Below the pieces are notes generated by a model, which ran no database searches, was not told the origin of the DNA, and was given only the letters and a program-made list of their open reading frames with translations. From Martinezella lusitana (GTDB taxonomy: Bacteria; Pseudomonadota; Alphaproteobacteria; Rhizobiales; Rhizobiaceae): a DNA stretch of 64,000 bases. Both the position numbers and the translations under genes were made by a program. Location: positions 124,001 through 188,000 of the forward strand of contig NZ_JACHBG010000009.1 in NCBI RefSeq assembly GCF_014207095.1, given 5' to 3'. Below are positions 1 through 9,099 of the stretch, piece after piece; position 1 is the first letter of the stretch, and each line of letters begins with the position of its first letter.

Positions 1-686
1 ACGATCAGCTATTGATTGCAAATCGCAGCGCTAAAGTAATCACGCCTCATATCCCCCCGAATAGGAAGCCTCAGCAGTATGAGTCCATTAGCGCAATGTC
101 ATATAACCATGATTGGAGCGGGTTCTTTAGAGATGTCTACAAATTTGACTTTTTGCTGTTAGGCGATTCCCATCCGGCGAATGTTGAATCTGCAGTATGG
201 TTTATAGACGAAGTGTTTGATAAACACCTCAAAGATCAGTCGTTCACGTTAGGTATCGTCGGTCGGGTTTGTTCGTCCCTCAGGCCTATATATGGAGAAT
301 TAGAAAAAGTCTTCTATTGCGGGTTTGTCGATGATATTGCTGACATCCGCGCGTTATCTAATGTGGTTGTACTCCCGGACCGTAGAGGGAGTGGTATATC
401 AATAAAAACGTTGGAGACTTTAGCGTATGGTTCGCCATTTGTTGCGACGGATGTTGCCTTCCGTGGGCTTGCCGACCGTCTGCCGACGCCGCCAAGGTGC
501 TTTAATGAACCCGAAGAGTTTGCCCGAGAGCTTGAGAAGCTTGCTGTAGATGAGAAGCGAAGGAGGGAGCACGGCGAAGAAGCGTGGAAGTTATATTTAG
601 CGCTTGCAGGACAGTCAGTTTTTGATGGCGCGTGGAAGGCGATGTTCGATGAACTCAATTTGCCAATTCCTATTAATTTTCAATAG
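1..686 (+). CDS. Glycosyltransferase, GT4-like C-terminal part (cut by window edge)
   Basis: The reading frame is open to the left edge, so only the last ~228 residues are visible and the true start lies outside. The final 120 residues look like the nucleotide-sugar-binding half of a GT-B (GT4) glycosyltransferase: FYCGFVDDIADIRALSNVVV, then the segment GSGISIKTLETLAYGSPFVA, where a conserved glutamate and glycine hold the donor. The reaction is presumably transfer of a sugar to a surface polysaccharide intermediate in the cytoplasm; donor and acceptor cannot be read. It starts a plus-strand run of four closely spaced genes. The stretch is AT-rich compared with the right half of the window. 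Confidence 0.75.
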   Translation, partial: DQLLIANRSAKVITPHIPPNRKPQQYESISAMSYNHDWSGFFRDVYKFDFLLLGDSHPANVESAVWFIDEVFDKHLKDQSFTLGIVGRVCSSLRPIYGELEKVFYCGFVDDIADIRALSNVVVLPDRRGSGISIKTLETLAYGSPFVATDVAFRGLADRLPTPPRCFNEPEEFARELEKLAVDEKRRREHGEEAWKLYLALAGQSVFDGAWKAMFDELNLPIPINFQ

Positions 687-717
687 CATACATCAACAAG
701 GTGATTGAGAGACTTCT

Positions 718-1557
718 ATGAAGATAAAAGTTGCTATATTGGCAGTTGATAATAAGCCGAATACGGCAATTTTCTTCGATGCGCTGCTAAGATCGTTGGA
801 GTTCTTCTCCCCCATCTCGGAGAGACTGGACATTACCGTCATTGGTGAAGTCAACGCCAAGCTGCGGGGTAGTTTGAATGTCCACACGCCCGAGGAGGTT
901 TGCCAGGTTTCGTCATTCCCGGGAGCGCTGTCACCCTGGTACCGGGAGCAATTAGCTGGGCTCTACTTCGCGGCAGGAAGCGCCGCCGACTATTCTTTGG
1001 TGCTGCCAGTTGGGGCTTTCGCGATTAGTCCACTGTCAATCAACTCCCTCTTGCCGCGGCTGCGAGCAAGGACCACATGGGAGGCCCATTTCTTTCACCC
1101 AGAATGGTGGGGAAATGCAAAGTCGATCACCAGGAGACTTCCGCCGCATTCGTATGAAGGGCCGACGGTATTTCCAGGGATTTTAAATGGTCAGCTGGCA
1201 CGGTGGGCACTAGATATCGTCCGTCGAGAGCACGCTTGCGACAGCTTTATGGTGCTGTCGGACCTAGCATTGTCCGGCAGGGATTGGAGCGCAATGTCGG
1301 TTTATGCTACAGCGGCGGGTTCACGATTTATGATGCACCATCACGATCCATTTGCTTCAAAGGGACTTGCTCTTATGAGTGAACAAGTGCTGTGGTCCGG
1401 GTCGCAGCTACCTGCTTTTGATCCGGCGCATCGTACAGGCAATGATTCCGGTTTGTTCACTTATGTACATTTAGATGAAATTTCTGAAGCTGAAAGAGTT
1501 CTGAGTCGTCTGTTTGCGTGCCTGAAGCCTTATTTAGGACACCAAAAGCCTCAGTGA
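718..1557 (+). CDS. DUF6492-like protein of polysaccharide cluster, function unknown
   Basis: A 279-residue soluble protein with no signal peptide or membrane segment. A GAGAG ribosome site sits about six bases before the ATG. The segment SPWYREQLAGLYFA and the following DYSLVLPVGAFAISPL resemble the DUF6492 family, whose members are often found among glycosyltransferases and have a GT-A-like layout; this is recognition by eye and not certain. A histidine cluster (MMHHHDPF) near residue 205 could bind metal. It lies 31 bases after the glycosyltransferase and 12 bases before the methyltransferase, so the genes are probably cotranscribed and serve the same glycan. Confidence 0.5.
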   Translation: MKIKVAILAVDNKPNTAIFFDALLRSLEFFSPISERLDITVIGEVNAKLRGSLNVHTPEEVCQVSSFPGALSPWYREQLAGLYFAAGSAADYSLVLPVGAFAISPLSINSLLPRLRARTTWEAHFFHPEWWGNAKSITRRLPPHSYEGPTVFPGILNGQLARWALDIVRREHACDSFMVLSDLALSGRDWSAMSVYATAAGSRFMMHHHDPFASKGLALMSEQVLWSGSQLPAFDPAHRTGNDSGLFTYVHLDEISEAERVLSRLFACLKPYLGHQKPQ

Positions 1558-1569
1558 GGAAAGAAAATC

Positions 1570-2175
1570 GTGAAAAGCTTGATCTCAGTATTTAGTCCGC
1601 TGAAGGAAAATGCTTCGGAAGAAGCATTGATGAGGCTGCGGTGTGACAGCCAGTCAATGAATTACTATGGCGATCTTTCTAGGTATATTTCGAAGAATAT
1701 ACTTGGTTTTGAGACGCTGAGCCTTCTTGATGTTGGACCCAGGACGGGTTCCGGCTTAGCGTTACTTCGACTTCTGCATCATCCGACTGCATTCACACGG
1801 CTTAAACTTGATCCGGTTTATGGAATCGATCTTGACCCCGAGTTTCAGCGGATAGCTGAAAGTGAGTTCGAAGATATTTACCCAATGACTGGAGATATAT
1901 TCGATCTGAATGCTAAGTCATACGACGTTGTAACGTGTAGTCACACTATAGAGCATATTCCAGATCTGGATCCGTTCATCGAGCAGATGGCTAATATTGC
2001 CCGACGAGCGGTGGTTATTGCTTGTCCGTTCGAAGAAGTAAATCGTGTCCCCGGGCACGTGAACACGATCACCCAGGAATTGTTTGATAAGCATGACTTC
2101 ATCGACGTTGAGGTTTACGACTCAAACCATTGGCATAATGGCGTATGCTGTTTGGCCTTTAGGAAAATTGGATGA
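1570..2175 (+). CDS. Class I SAM-dependent methyltransferase
   Basis: A 201-residue protein starting at a GTG with GAGGAAAG upstream. The Rossmann SAM-binding motif I is LLDVGPRTGSG (near residue 55). An acidic residue ends the next strand in GIDLDPEF, and the post-motif VVTCSHTIEHIPD is the HxxEH-type signature of small-molecule and sugar methyltransferases. It probably methylates a sugar or glycan intermediate in the cytoplasm. Its TGA overlaps the ATG of the next gene (ATGA), which implies translational coupling to the WcbI-like protein. The methyl acceptor cannot be named from sequence. Confidence 0.75.
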   Translation: MKSLISVFSPLKENASEEALMRLRCDSQSMNYYGDLSRYISKNILGFETLSLLDVGPRTGSGLALLRLLHHPTAFTRLKLDPVYGIDLDPEFQRIAESEFEDIYPMTGDIFDLNAKSYDVVTCSHTIEHIPDLDPFIEQMANIARRAVVIACPFEEVNRVPGHVNTITQELFDKHDFIDVEVYDSNHWHNGVCCLAFRKIG

Positions 2176-3026
2176 GCGAAACTAGGCCAAAGGTAGTCTT
2201 TATTGGCAATTGCCAGGCACAAGCTTTCGAGAGCTTGTGTGGCCATTTAGGCGTTGAAGTTGATGTGATTGCCGTGCCGCCGATTTGGGAGATAAATGAA
2301 GACAGTTCAGGTTTTTTAGCTGATAGTTTAATGAGAGCTGATTTCATTTTCTCGCAGCGCTTGAGTGAAGATTACTCATTAGAGTTGATCAGAAATGGGG
2401 TTCTTCAAGATAGATATGGCGAAAAAGTAATTGTCTGGCCGAATATATACTTCGATGGTTACTTTCCGGGTATACGTTATCTATACAATGATTACGGAAA
2501 AATTGTGGGGCCACTGGCCGATTATCATTTTCAATGGATAATTGATAGCTGGCGGGATGGCTCGACAGTCGAGGAAACTGCTTTACTGGCGCATGATCTA
2601 TCAGTGTGGAAGGGTGATGTAGATTTCGTAGAGCAATCAACTAACCAGTTAAAGTCTAGAGAAAAGAGGGCTTCTGTTAATATAAGTGATTATATAGTCA
2701 ATAATTTCCGCCGGAAGAAGTTGTTTTATACGATGAATCATCCTGTGGATGAGGTATTAGTCGAAATGCTTGCGCGGCTTTTCCAGAAGGCTGGTGTACC
2801 TTTTAGTAGTAGAAACTCAGTTGGCTATCCCTATACGTTAAATCAGATAATAATTCCGGAATTCCGAATTTTTAGAGAAAGGTATAAACCAATCTTTGAA
2901 GAAAGTTGCCTTTTCAAAGGCGTGGAATCGCCCACCGACGTGCCCGCGTCGCTCCACAATGAACGGTCGTATAGTTTTCGATCTTTGATAGAAGCATATT
3001 TCGCGCTATACGATCAATCGCGTTAA
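2172..3026 (+). CDS. WcbI-family polysaccharide biosynthesis protein
   Basis: A 284-residue protein. The N-terminal VVFIGNCQAQAFESL is the hallmark of the WcbI family (polysaccharide biosynthesis, putative acyl/acetyltransferase fold), and the internal FYTMNHPVDEVLVEML matches the family's later conserved histidine segment. WcbI proteins occur in capsule clusters and are thought to modify a sugar, possibly by acetylation; that role is inference. The start overlaps the methyltransferase stop, so the two are coupled. It is the last plus-strand gene before the insertion element and converges with the minus-strand operon beyond it. Confidence 0.65.
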   Translation: MSETRPKVVFIGNCQAQAFESLCGHLGVEVDVIAVPPIWEINEDSSGFLADSLMRADFIFSQRLSEDYSLELIRNGVLQDRYGEKVIVWPNIYFDGYFPGIRYLYNDYGKIVGPLADYHFQWIIDSWRDGSTVEETALLAHDLSVWKGDVDFVEQSTNQLKSREKRASVNISDYIVNNFRRKKLFYTMNHPVDEVLVEMLARLFQKAGVPFSSRNSVGYPYTLNQIIIPEFRIFRERYKPIFEESCLFKGVESPTDVPASLHNERSYSFRSLIEAYFALYDQSR

Positions 3027-3045
3027 TTATGCTAGCGCAGACTAG

Positions 3046-3061
3046 GTCGTGTTGACAAAGT
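3046..3061 (+). repeat. IS5-like element, left terminal inverted repeat
   Basis: GTCGTGTTGACAAAGT; 14 of 16 bases match the complement of the right end at 4262-4277. Confidence 0.85.
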
Positions 3062-3129
3062 GGATTCCCAAATCGGCTGAAGCGTGATTCAAGACTGCTT
3101 TTTAGGAGGCAGTATTGGCGTGAGGCGAT

Positions 3130-3893
3130 TTGAGTGTCGAGGAATGGCGTGTAATCGAGCCGTTCCTACCCGGAAACGGGGACGCAAGTCGCGGCCCGCT
3201 CACGATAATCGGCGCTTTTTAAACGGGATGCTGCATGTCCTGCGCGTTGGCTGCCCGTGGCGCGACATGCACGAACGCTACGGAAAATGGAACTCTGTCT
3301 ATGTCCGTTTCCGACGGTGGGCTGAGCAAGGCGTCTGGGACGCTCTGCTTGAGACCCTTGTGGAGCTTGGCTTAACCGACGACTGGCAGCATATGATCGA
3401 CAGCACGACCGTTCGGGGTCATTCGCAGGCTGCTGGCTCAAAAGGGGGCTGATAAGGAGGCTTTTGGTCGATCACGCAGCGGCTTTACGACAAAAATCCA
3501 CGCCCGAGCAGACGGTCAGGGACACCCTCTCGGCTTTGTCCTGACGGGCGGTGAGGCATCAGATTACAAGGCGGTTCCACAACTTCTTGCTATTCCCGTC
3601 AGCAGGCTGCGCAAAATGCTGGCGGACAAGGGATATGATGCGGATGCAATCCGCGAAGAACTCCTGCTGCATGGCGCTCGTCCTGTCATACCATCGCGCT
3701 CGACGCGGAAGCGCCCGCTACCGTGGGATTACGTTGCATACAAAGACCGGAACCGCATCGAGCGCATGTTCAATAAGCTGAAGCAGTTCAGGCGCATCGC
3801 TACGCGCTATGACAAGACGAGGATGCGTTTGCTGGCTTCCTGGCGCTGGCCCCAGCCAAACTCTGGTTGCCCTTCATTGGCGCACAGGCTTAG
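3130..3893 (+). pseudogene. IS5/IS427-type transposase, frameshifted
   Basis: The transposase can be followed through several frames. One frame gives EEWRVIEPFLPGNG (from a TTG at 3130). A lost base near 3178 moves it into the frame reading RGRKSRPAHDNRRFLNG and then CPWRDMHERYGKWNSVY. At 3441-3449 an A4G5 run precedes a TGA TAA, and the protein continues in the +1 frame as DKEAFGRSRSGFTTKIHA. This ORFA/ORFB junction is a normal feature of the IS427 group and may be programmed. The catalytic end IERMFNKLKQFRRIATRYDK is intact. A further shift near 3822 is needed to reach DAFAGFLALAPAKLWLPFIG and the TAG at 3891. At least two shifts look disabling, so the copy is probably dead. Confidence 0.8.
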
Positions 3894-4261
3894 GCCGCTC
3901 TTTCTCCGCTCCCCAGAAAGAAAGCCGCGCGTCTGGCGCTTCCTTGTGAACCGCAATCTGCATATGAGCCCGAAGCTCCTTGCGGAAACGTGAGGCGTTG
4001 CGTGCTCCTCATACGCCGACGAAGCAATCTCCGGACGCATCGTTCTTGAAGACTGCCGCCCCGCCAAAGGCCGAAGACAGGCCACCTTCGCCAATGACAC
4101 CTCCGTTATCGTAAACTGCGACAACGCAATCCAGCGGCGCAACGCTGACTGTATCGCCGGATGGGGCGAAACCTGCGCTTCTGAAAAGGTAGACAGGACA
4201 AGGAGAAGTCATCATTCCCTGAGCATATCTCCGTCATCGGAGACCACAAGCGCCTGATGTA
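3894..4261. other. Extra segment inside the IS, no recognised gene
   Basis: About 370 bases lie between the transposase stop and the right inverted repeat. The longest frame is a 68-residue minus-strand reading (4009-4215) rich in Gly/Ala/Val; I recognise nothing in it. It may be captured host DNA or leftover from a longer element. Confidence 0.4.
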
Positions 4262-4277
4262 ACTTTGTCAATACGGC
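4262..4277 (-). repeat. IS5-like element, right terminal inverted repeat
   Basis: ACTTTGTCAATACGGC, an imperfect complement of the left end at 3046-3061, followed directly by CTAG. Confidence 0.85.
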
Positions 4278-4282
4278 CTAGC

Positions 4283-5086
4283 CTAGCGACTAAAATGTAA
4301 AACTGAGCCACCGGCTGCAATTAGGAAGCTCGGCGCACCTTCATTTACTTCGAAAGCAATAACCTCTTGGCATCCAATCGTCAAATTTTCGTCTTTGAAC
4401 TGCACATGGCAGTGTTGGAAAGCAATGCATATGGACACTGGTTGCAAACGCGAATTGATGGATAGGTTTATATTGACGCTCCGCTTGTCACGTTGTCCGG
4501 TGAGAACTAGCGCCGTGCTGAGCGCCTTATGCTGATGCTTAGGTAGCTGTAGTGGGAGAATTAATTCCGGATGGTACATGTATGCGCCTGACAATACGCG
4601 ACTACTACTGAGTACGATATTTTGATATTCTGGTAAGCGATAGCCTAACGCCGCGGGCATAGATTTTCCGAAGACCTTTCGGTATTCTGGAGCCGTTCGT
4701 CTTCCCTCTCGCTTGCCATGTCTTAGATAATGAAAAAGCGGATTTATTCCCGACTTTCGCACGTCCGGATACACCTCCAGATACCAAGCTGAGTCGAATT
4801 CAGGATGAGGGTCAAGTCCCAACTTTGCGCCTACTCTAACGTAGTGCTTGATAGGATTCGCTACCTGATAGCTGAGTTGCGAGATATAGTAAGATGGATC
4901 GAAATAGACATTTGGTCTTCTATTTTCTTGGATACCATACCGTAAGAAGTGCTTGAAGGGATCTACGGCTGCCGACGCGATGTCTGGATATTGCTGTAGA
5001 TAGAACTCTTCGTCAAATAGGGCTCTACTCGACGGGGTAGCGATTGAGGCGATTATCGAATTAATCCGTGAGGTTAATTTCTTCAT
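4283..5086 (-). CDS. Protein with three FYL/YPD repeats, polysaccharide cluster
   Basis: A 267-residue protein with three ~35-residue repeats at about 24-57, 62-94 and 97-131. Each follows the pattern F-D-x2-(F/W/Y)-Y-L-x2-Y-P-D-(I/V)...P-(F/L/I)-x-H-(F/Y)-x-R-x-G...R. The clearest are FDEEFYLQQYPDI and FDSAWYLEVYPDV. Such repeats are often found at the N-terminus of rhizobial and cyanobacterial glycosyltransferases; here they stand as a separate protein with a beta-rich tail (residues ~165-267) I do not recognise. The start overlaps the stop of the upstream two-domain glycosyltransferase (ATGA), so the two are translationally coupled and may work together. The IS5-like element sits one base past its stop codon. 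Confidence 0.6.
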   Translation of the reverse strand: MKKLTSRINSIIASIATPSSRALFDEEFYLQQYPDIASAAVDPFKHFLRYGIQENRRPNVYFDPSYYISQLSYQVANPIKHYVRVGAKLGLDPHPEFDSAWYLEVYPDVRKSGINPLFHYLRHGKREGRRTAPEYRKVFGKSMPAALGYRLPEYQNIVLSSSRVLSGAYMYHPELILPLQLPKHQHKALSTALVLTGQRDKRSVNINLSINSRLQPVSICIAFQHCHVQFKDENLTIGCQEVIAFEVNEGAPSFLIAAGGSVLHFSR

Positions 5087-7152
5087 AGGAACATCTGTCC
5101 CTCGCAGATATCTCGTAGATCGTGGCGAAACCTCTCTTGATTACATTCATCGTAAACTTGTTTCAGACCTCGTTCTCGGACTGCGCGCCAAACTGCTTGA
5201 TCCTCGTGCAACGTTAGCACGGCTTCTGCGAAAGCTCGCGCGTCTTGCCACGGAGCGCTCAAGCATCCTACGCTGTCATTCCAGCTTAGCTGTGCCATCA
5301 GCAGGGGGGTTATGACCATCGGCACGCCGTGTCCTACACAATTGTGGACTTTCTGTGGGATCCCGGCGGCAAACCGGGTCGGTGCAATAGATAGTCGGAC
5401 GGAATTGAATACGTCTTGAAGATCATCAACTCGACCAAGAGCGACGACATCATGCCGCTCGAATTTCGTCCGAATTTCTCGTGTAATATTGCCCACCAAT
5501 ACAAGACGGGCCCGTGTGCCAAGTCGCGCGGAAACGATCGGCCATGCGTGAGTTAGAAACCAATCAATAGAGTCAACGTTGGGCGTCCCATCCTCAACGA
5601 GCGGTCCAACGAATAGAACTCCGTTTCGATCTTCAAAAGCTGAGGGCCCTGGTTCATTCGTCATCAGGTGCCCGAGTATTTTGACGTGAGTGACACCGCC
5701 AATTTTCTTCAACAATTGGCTTTCGCCGTTAGAAACGCAAACTACGACGTCAGCTAAGTTGGAAAAAGATGTCTCTAATCGTATCGCGTGACGAAGCAAG
5801 GAGCTGTCTATATGCTTATCGTGATTAAGTTCCATAATTGCTTGTCTAGCCGAGAATAGTGCTTCAGTGTCAAAGACAATGCGAGATTTCACCCAGTTTC
5901 TTAATTGAACTCCACATTCGAGAAATGTCTTTACTACGAAATCGACATTGTGTGGTCGACTGACCCAAAGCAGATCGTAGTATCCCGGGCGTTGATCAAT
6001 AATCCGCTTTAGTTCGCCGAGCGCGCCAGGTTCCAGAATCTCTATTCTGGGGTCGACGTCGCGATAACGCGCGCTTGGCTCTGAATCAATATCATATACT
6101 GGTAGCATGGTGACCAAATATCCCATTTTGGTCATTAGGTTGATGATCGAGTTAGCACGAGGAAGACCTGCTCCGCTGTCCACATGCGGAACACGATCGT
6201 CGATGTACAGGACACGGAATCTGTTTCGATCCGGCTCTCGGGTCATGAACCCTGCAGGAGACGCGCCCGATTCGAAAAGCCAGTTTCTATGGCGCTTAAG
6301 CAATACATCTCTATGCTTGGAAAGCAGTGTCTCCACGTTTTCGCGAGAAGGTGAGGTTGCATTTTCGTAGTGAAAAGCAATGGCTCTTGGCTGATAGATA
6401 ATGCGTCGACCAAGTTGGGCGCATCGTAGGCACAGGTCGGTATCCTCATAGTATGCCGGTGCAAAGGCATCATCAAACCCAGCCAGTCTCTCGAACAGGT
6501 CACGTTCAATCATAAGTGCGGCGCCAGACACATAACCTACTTCGCGCGCAAACAGAGCCTCGGGAGCACTGGGATCGCTAAGGCCGCGCAAGTATGGGTG
6601 TGTGAGCTGTGCGTCGTCTAAGAAGAATGCTCCTGCTTCTTGAAGTGTTCCGCCCGGGAATACCAGCCGCGCGCCAACGATGCCGACGTCGTCGTACAAC
6701 TCAAATCCCTTTACCATTGCGTCTAGCGCACCAGGCATCAAATCGATGTCGGGATTGAGAAAAAGAATATGGCGTCCCGATCCTAAATGTGCCCCTCGAT
6801 TACAGGCAGGTCCAAACCCTTCGTTCTTTTCATTATAGACTATGCGTGCGTTCTCGACTCGATTTAGAATATCTCGCGTTTCAGAATCCGAAGCGTTATC
6901 GATGATGATGACTTCAAACTTTGATTTCTCGCCTGCTTGATGGCTAGCGAGATTCGCTAGTGTCATGCAAAGAAGGTTAGCAGCATTATATGATACAATA
7001 ACGATCGAAATGTCGGGATTGGTCTGCGCAGTAAAATGTATCTTTTGGCCATTTAGCCGAATGGCTTCAACGAGAAGGTTCGCGTGCAATTGGGCGACTT
7101 GGCGACCTATTCCAGCGTCAACTGCTTTAAGTTGATCTGATTTATGAGACAT
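5083..7152 (-). CDS. Two-domain glycosyltransferase (GT2 + GT-B)
   Basis: A 689-residue protein from the ATG at 7152, which has a GGGAATG ribosome site; an in-frame ATG at 7191 lacks one. Residues ~45-300 are a GT2 (GT-A) domain of rhamnosyltransferase type: DISIVIVSYNAANLL, IIIDNASDSETRDIL, NEGFGPACNRG, FLNPDIDL (the metal-binding DxD region), and the acceptor-side YYEDTDLCLRC. Residues ~320-685 are a GT-B domain with the donor site in SVRLSIAPTRFAAGIPQKVHN. One polypeptide could therefore add two consecutive sugars. It sits 51 bases after the upstream glycosyltransferase and overlaps the repeat protein by four bases. With rfbBDAC in the window, dTDP-rhamnose is a plausible donor for the GT2 half (inference). 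Confidence 0.75.
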   Translation of the reverse strand: MSHKSDQLKAVDAGIGRQVAQLHANLLVEAIRLNGQKIHFTAQTNPDISIVIVSYNAANLLCMTLANLASHQAGEKSKFEVIIIDNASDSETRDILNRVENARIVYNEKNEGFGPACNRGAHLGSGRHILFLNPDIDLMPGALDAMVKGFELYDDVGIVGARLVFPGGTLQEAGAFFLDDAQLTHPYLRGLSDPSAPEALFAREVGYVSGAALMIERDLFERLAGFDDAFAPAYYEDTDLCLRCAQLGRRIIYQPRAIAFHYENATSPSRENVETLLSKHRDVLLKRHRNWLFESGASPAGFMTREPDRNRFRVLYIDDRVPHVDSGAGLPRANSIINLMTKMGYLVTMLPVYDIDSEPSARYRDVDPRIEILEPGALGELKRIIDQRPGYYDLLWVSRPHNVDFVVKTFLECGVQLRNWVKSRIVFDTEALFSARQAIMELNHDKHIDSSLLRHAIRLETSFSNLADVVVCVSNGESQLLKKIGGVTHVKILGHLMTNEPGPSAFEDRNGVLFVGPLVEDGTPNVDSIDWFLTHAWPIVSARLGTRARLVLVGNITREIRTKFERHDVVALGRVDDLQDVFNSVRLSIAPTRFAAGIPQKVHNCVGHGVPMVITPLLMAQLSWNDSVGCLSAPWQDARAFAEAVLTLHEDQAVWRAVRERGLKQVYDECNQERFRHDLRDICEGQMFL

Positions 7153-7203
7153 ATTCACATTCCCAATAATGCATGGTGCGTGTTGAACCATTTAACACCG
7201 AAA

Positions 7204-9093
7204 CTATTGGACGGTCTGGTTTAACTCAACGTGACCACAAAGGCCATTCGATATCAGTAATAGCTTCGTGGGCGCAAAACTTGTTGTCGGTAGGTGTTGC
7301 GTAACAACGGCACGAAGAACCATCGGCAAGGATGAAGTATCGCCACAACGCGATGTCATTGTTAGCGGAGGCAACTTTAGAAAGGATAGTGGCGAGATTG
7401 CTACCCCCTCCAGTCTGACAGTGCCGTCAGGACCATCATGTAAAATGAACGCATACGAGCGGGTCGCCTGGTGCAATAGGAACGAAGGGGCTTGGAAGGT
7501 TATTGTTATGTTATCGGAATCTGCTGCAACAAAAATTGCCGCAGTACTCCAATCAGGCTCGGCAGTAGATAGCACTTTCATCGCGAGCATTTGGAGCTTC
7601 TTCGCTTCATCAGTCATAGGCCGATCAGTGAACGAGGGAGCAATATTGATTCTCTTGCCAGCAAGGCTCCATAACTCCTCCCGCGATTCAACAGAATTTG
7701 TACCAAGCCGAACCCACCACGACCGGCGTTCTGGCGCAGAGCACGTCTGCCACTCGTGATGGTCCGTCCGAGAAACGAGGAACTCGGTCGCAAGAGGCTT
7801 TCCGTAGATGGCATGATCGGCGACCTCGGAAAGCCCGAGTGTCATTGCAGACGTCAGTACCAGTGGGCCAATCTGGTGGCTCGAGCTTCGCGTGTCCGTC
7901 GACGGAAACAACGGAGGTAAATTACTGCTACGAGATACATGTGCGCAAGATAACTTATCACTGAGACGCTTAGCCCCGAGATCCACATTCTGGCTATAGG
8001 CTTCAAATACGAATTTACTGGCGGCTGTTAACTCGACCAAATACTTCGGCGTCGCCGCCAACCCTTGTATTCGGCTAATCATATCGTGAATTGAACGAAA
8101 ATTGTGGTCGGGCGACTGAGCTTCTAGTCCCTCGAACGCCACACTTGTACCCACCAGCGGCTTGCCATGAGCCAAGGCTTCGATGACTTTTAGCTTTAAG
8201 CCGGTTCCCATTAGCATGGGCGCGATGACGATATCCACCTCATTGAAAAAATCGCTGAGCTTCTCGACGTAACCGAGGATCTTAACGCCTGGTCCCATCT
8301 CGCTTGGCATACTCTTACAGATTTCGCCAGCGATGAGAAGCACTGGCATGGAAGGTTGCCATACCTGTTGCCAGGCCGAGGCAAATTGGCTTATGGAAAC
8401 GAGATTCGCGTCGTTACCGTGACCCATGAACCCGATCGCTCTCACTTTGGTTGGCGAGACAAAATTCTGCACAACCGGAATGTTTGGCATCAGAAGACTT
8501 ACCTCACGTCCGATAAGATGAGAAAAATACTTCTGTTCTGTTGGTTGGATAGCTATAACTATGTCGGCGCGAGACAAGCCTTCCTTTTCTGCGGCGGGAC
8601 TTGTGTAGAAGAAATTCGGTGCTAGGCGGAATGGAAGATATTGATTTCGCCTCTCAGAGAACTTGTCATGCGTATCAATTATGCGCAAAACACCCGCAGG
8701 TACCTGAAGAAGGCAGGCAGAGAGGAAGACGTAGTTCACGAGAACGGCGGAAGCGGCTCCATGGTCTTCAAAATACCATCGGACGAAGTCGTTGAGTTCC
8801 TCAGGGCACCAATCATCTAGCTCAAACGCGGAAGCGCCGGTGTTTAATCTGATCGGATGCTTTAGCTCGAGGAACCATACTCGTCGAAAATACTCCTGCA
8901 TCTTCTTTTGATCGGTGGGTGGGGTCTGCGCGAATCTGCGATAGATTTGGTCTTCATGAGCCAAATAGACGAAATCGATCTCAAAACCGCAATCTCGTAA
9001 GAAATCGCATGTTGACAGCAATCGTCTCCGATTTCCCGCACTACAAGGGAAGACAGGCATGGGTGCGATAACAAGAATAACGGGTTTTCCCAT
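7204..9093 (-). CDS. GT4 glycosyltransferase with unknown C-terminal domain
   Basis: A 629-residue protein. The ATG at 9093 is preferred over the TTG one codon upstream because AGGTAAG is better spaced. Residues ~1-385 are GT-B: the glycine-rich opening PVILVIAPMPVFPCSAGNRR, a middle with GVKILGYVEKLSDFFNEVDI, and the donor-binding GTGLKLKVIEALAHGKPLVG. Residues ~400-629 form a beta-rich extension I cannot assign, unusual for this enzyme type. It follows the small unknown gene by six bases and precedes the two-domain glycosyltransferase by 51 bases, all in one minus-strand operon with the heptose genes. The sugar transferred is not readable. Confidence 0.7.
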   Translation of the reverse strand: MGKPVILVIAPMPVFPCSAGNRRRLLSTCDFLRDCGFEIDFVYLAHEDQIYRRFAQTPPTDQKKMQEYFRRVWFLELKHPIRLNTGASAFELDDWCPEELNDFVRWYFEDHGAASAVLVNYVFLSACLLQVPAGVLRIIDTHDKFSERRNQYLPFRLAPNFFYTSPAAEKEGLSRADIVIAIQPTEQKYFSHLIGREVSLLMPNIPVVQNFVSPTKVRAIGFMGHGNDANLVSISQFASAWQQVWQPSMPVLLIAGEICKSMPSEMGPGVKILGYVEKLSDFFNEVDIVIAPMLMGTGLKLKVIEALAHGKPLVGTSVAFEGLEAQSPDHNFRSIHDMISRIQGLAATPKYLVELTAASKFVFEAYSQNVDLGAKRLSDKLSCAHVSRSSNLPPLFPSTDTRSSSHQIGPLVLTSAMTLGLSEVADHAIYGKPLATEFLVSRTDHHEWQTCSAPERRSWWVRLGTNSVESREELWSLAGKRINIAPSFTDRPMTDEAKKLQMLAMKVLSTAEPDWSTAAIFVAADSDNITITFQAPSFLLHQATRSYAFILHDGPDGTVRLEGVAISPLSFLKLPPLTMTSRCGDTSSLPMVLRAVVTQHLPTTSFAPTKLLLISNGLCGHVELNQTVQ

Positions 9094-9099
9094 CAACGC

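Larger units (their letters stand above)
3046..4277 (+). mobile_element. IS5-family (IS427-like) insertion sequence, decayed
   Basis: Imperfect 16-bp terminal inverted repeats bound 1232 bp: GTCGTGTTGACAAAGT at the left, and the complement GCCGTATTGACAAAGT at the right (14 of 16 identical). The tetranucleotide CTAG flanks both ends (3042-3045 and 4278-4281), the target duplication expected for IS5-type elements. Inside is a broken IS5/IS427-type transposase. The element is longer than the usual ~0.85 kb of this group; the extra ~380 bp lies after the transposase. It landed between two convergent genes, 19 bases after one stop codon and one base beyond the other, so neither gene is interrupted. 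Confidence 0.85.
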
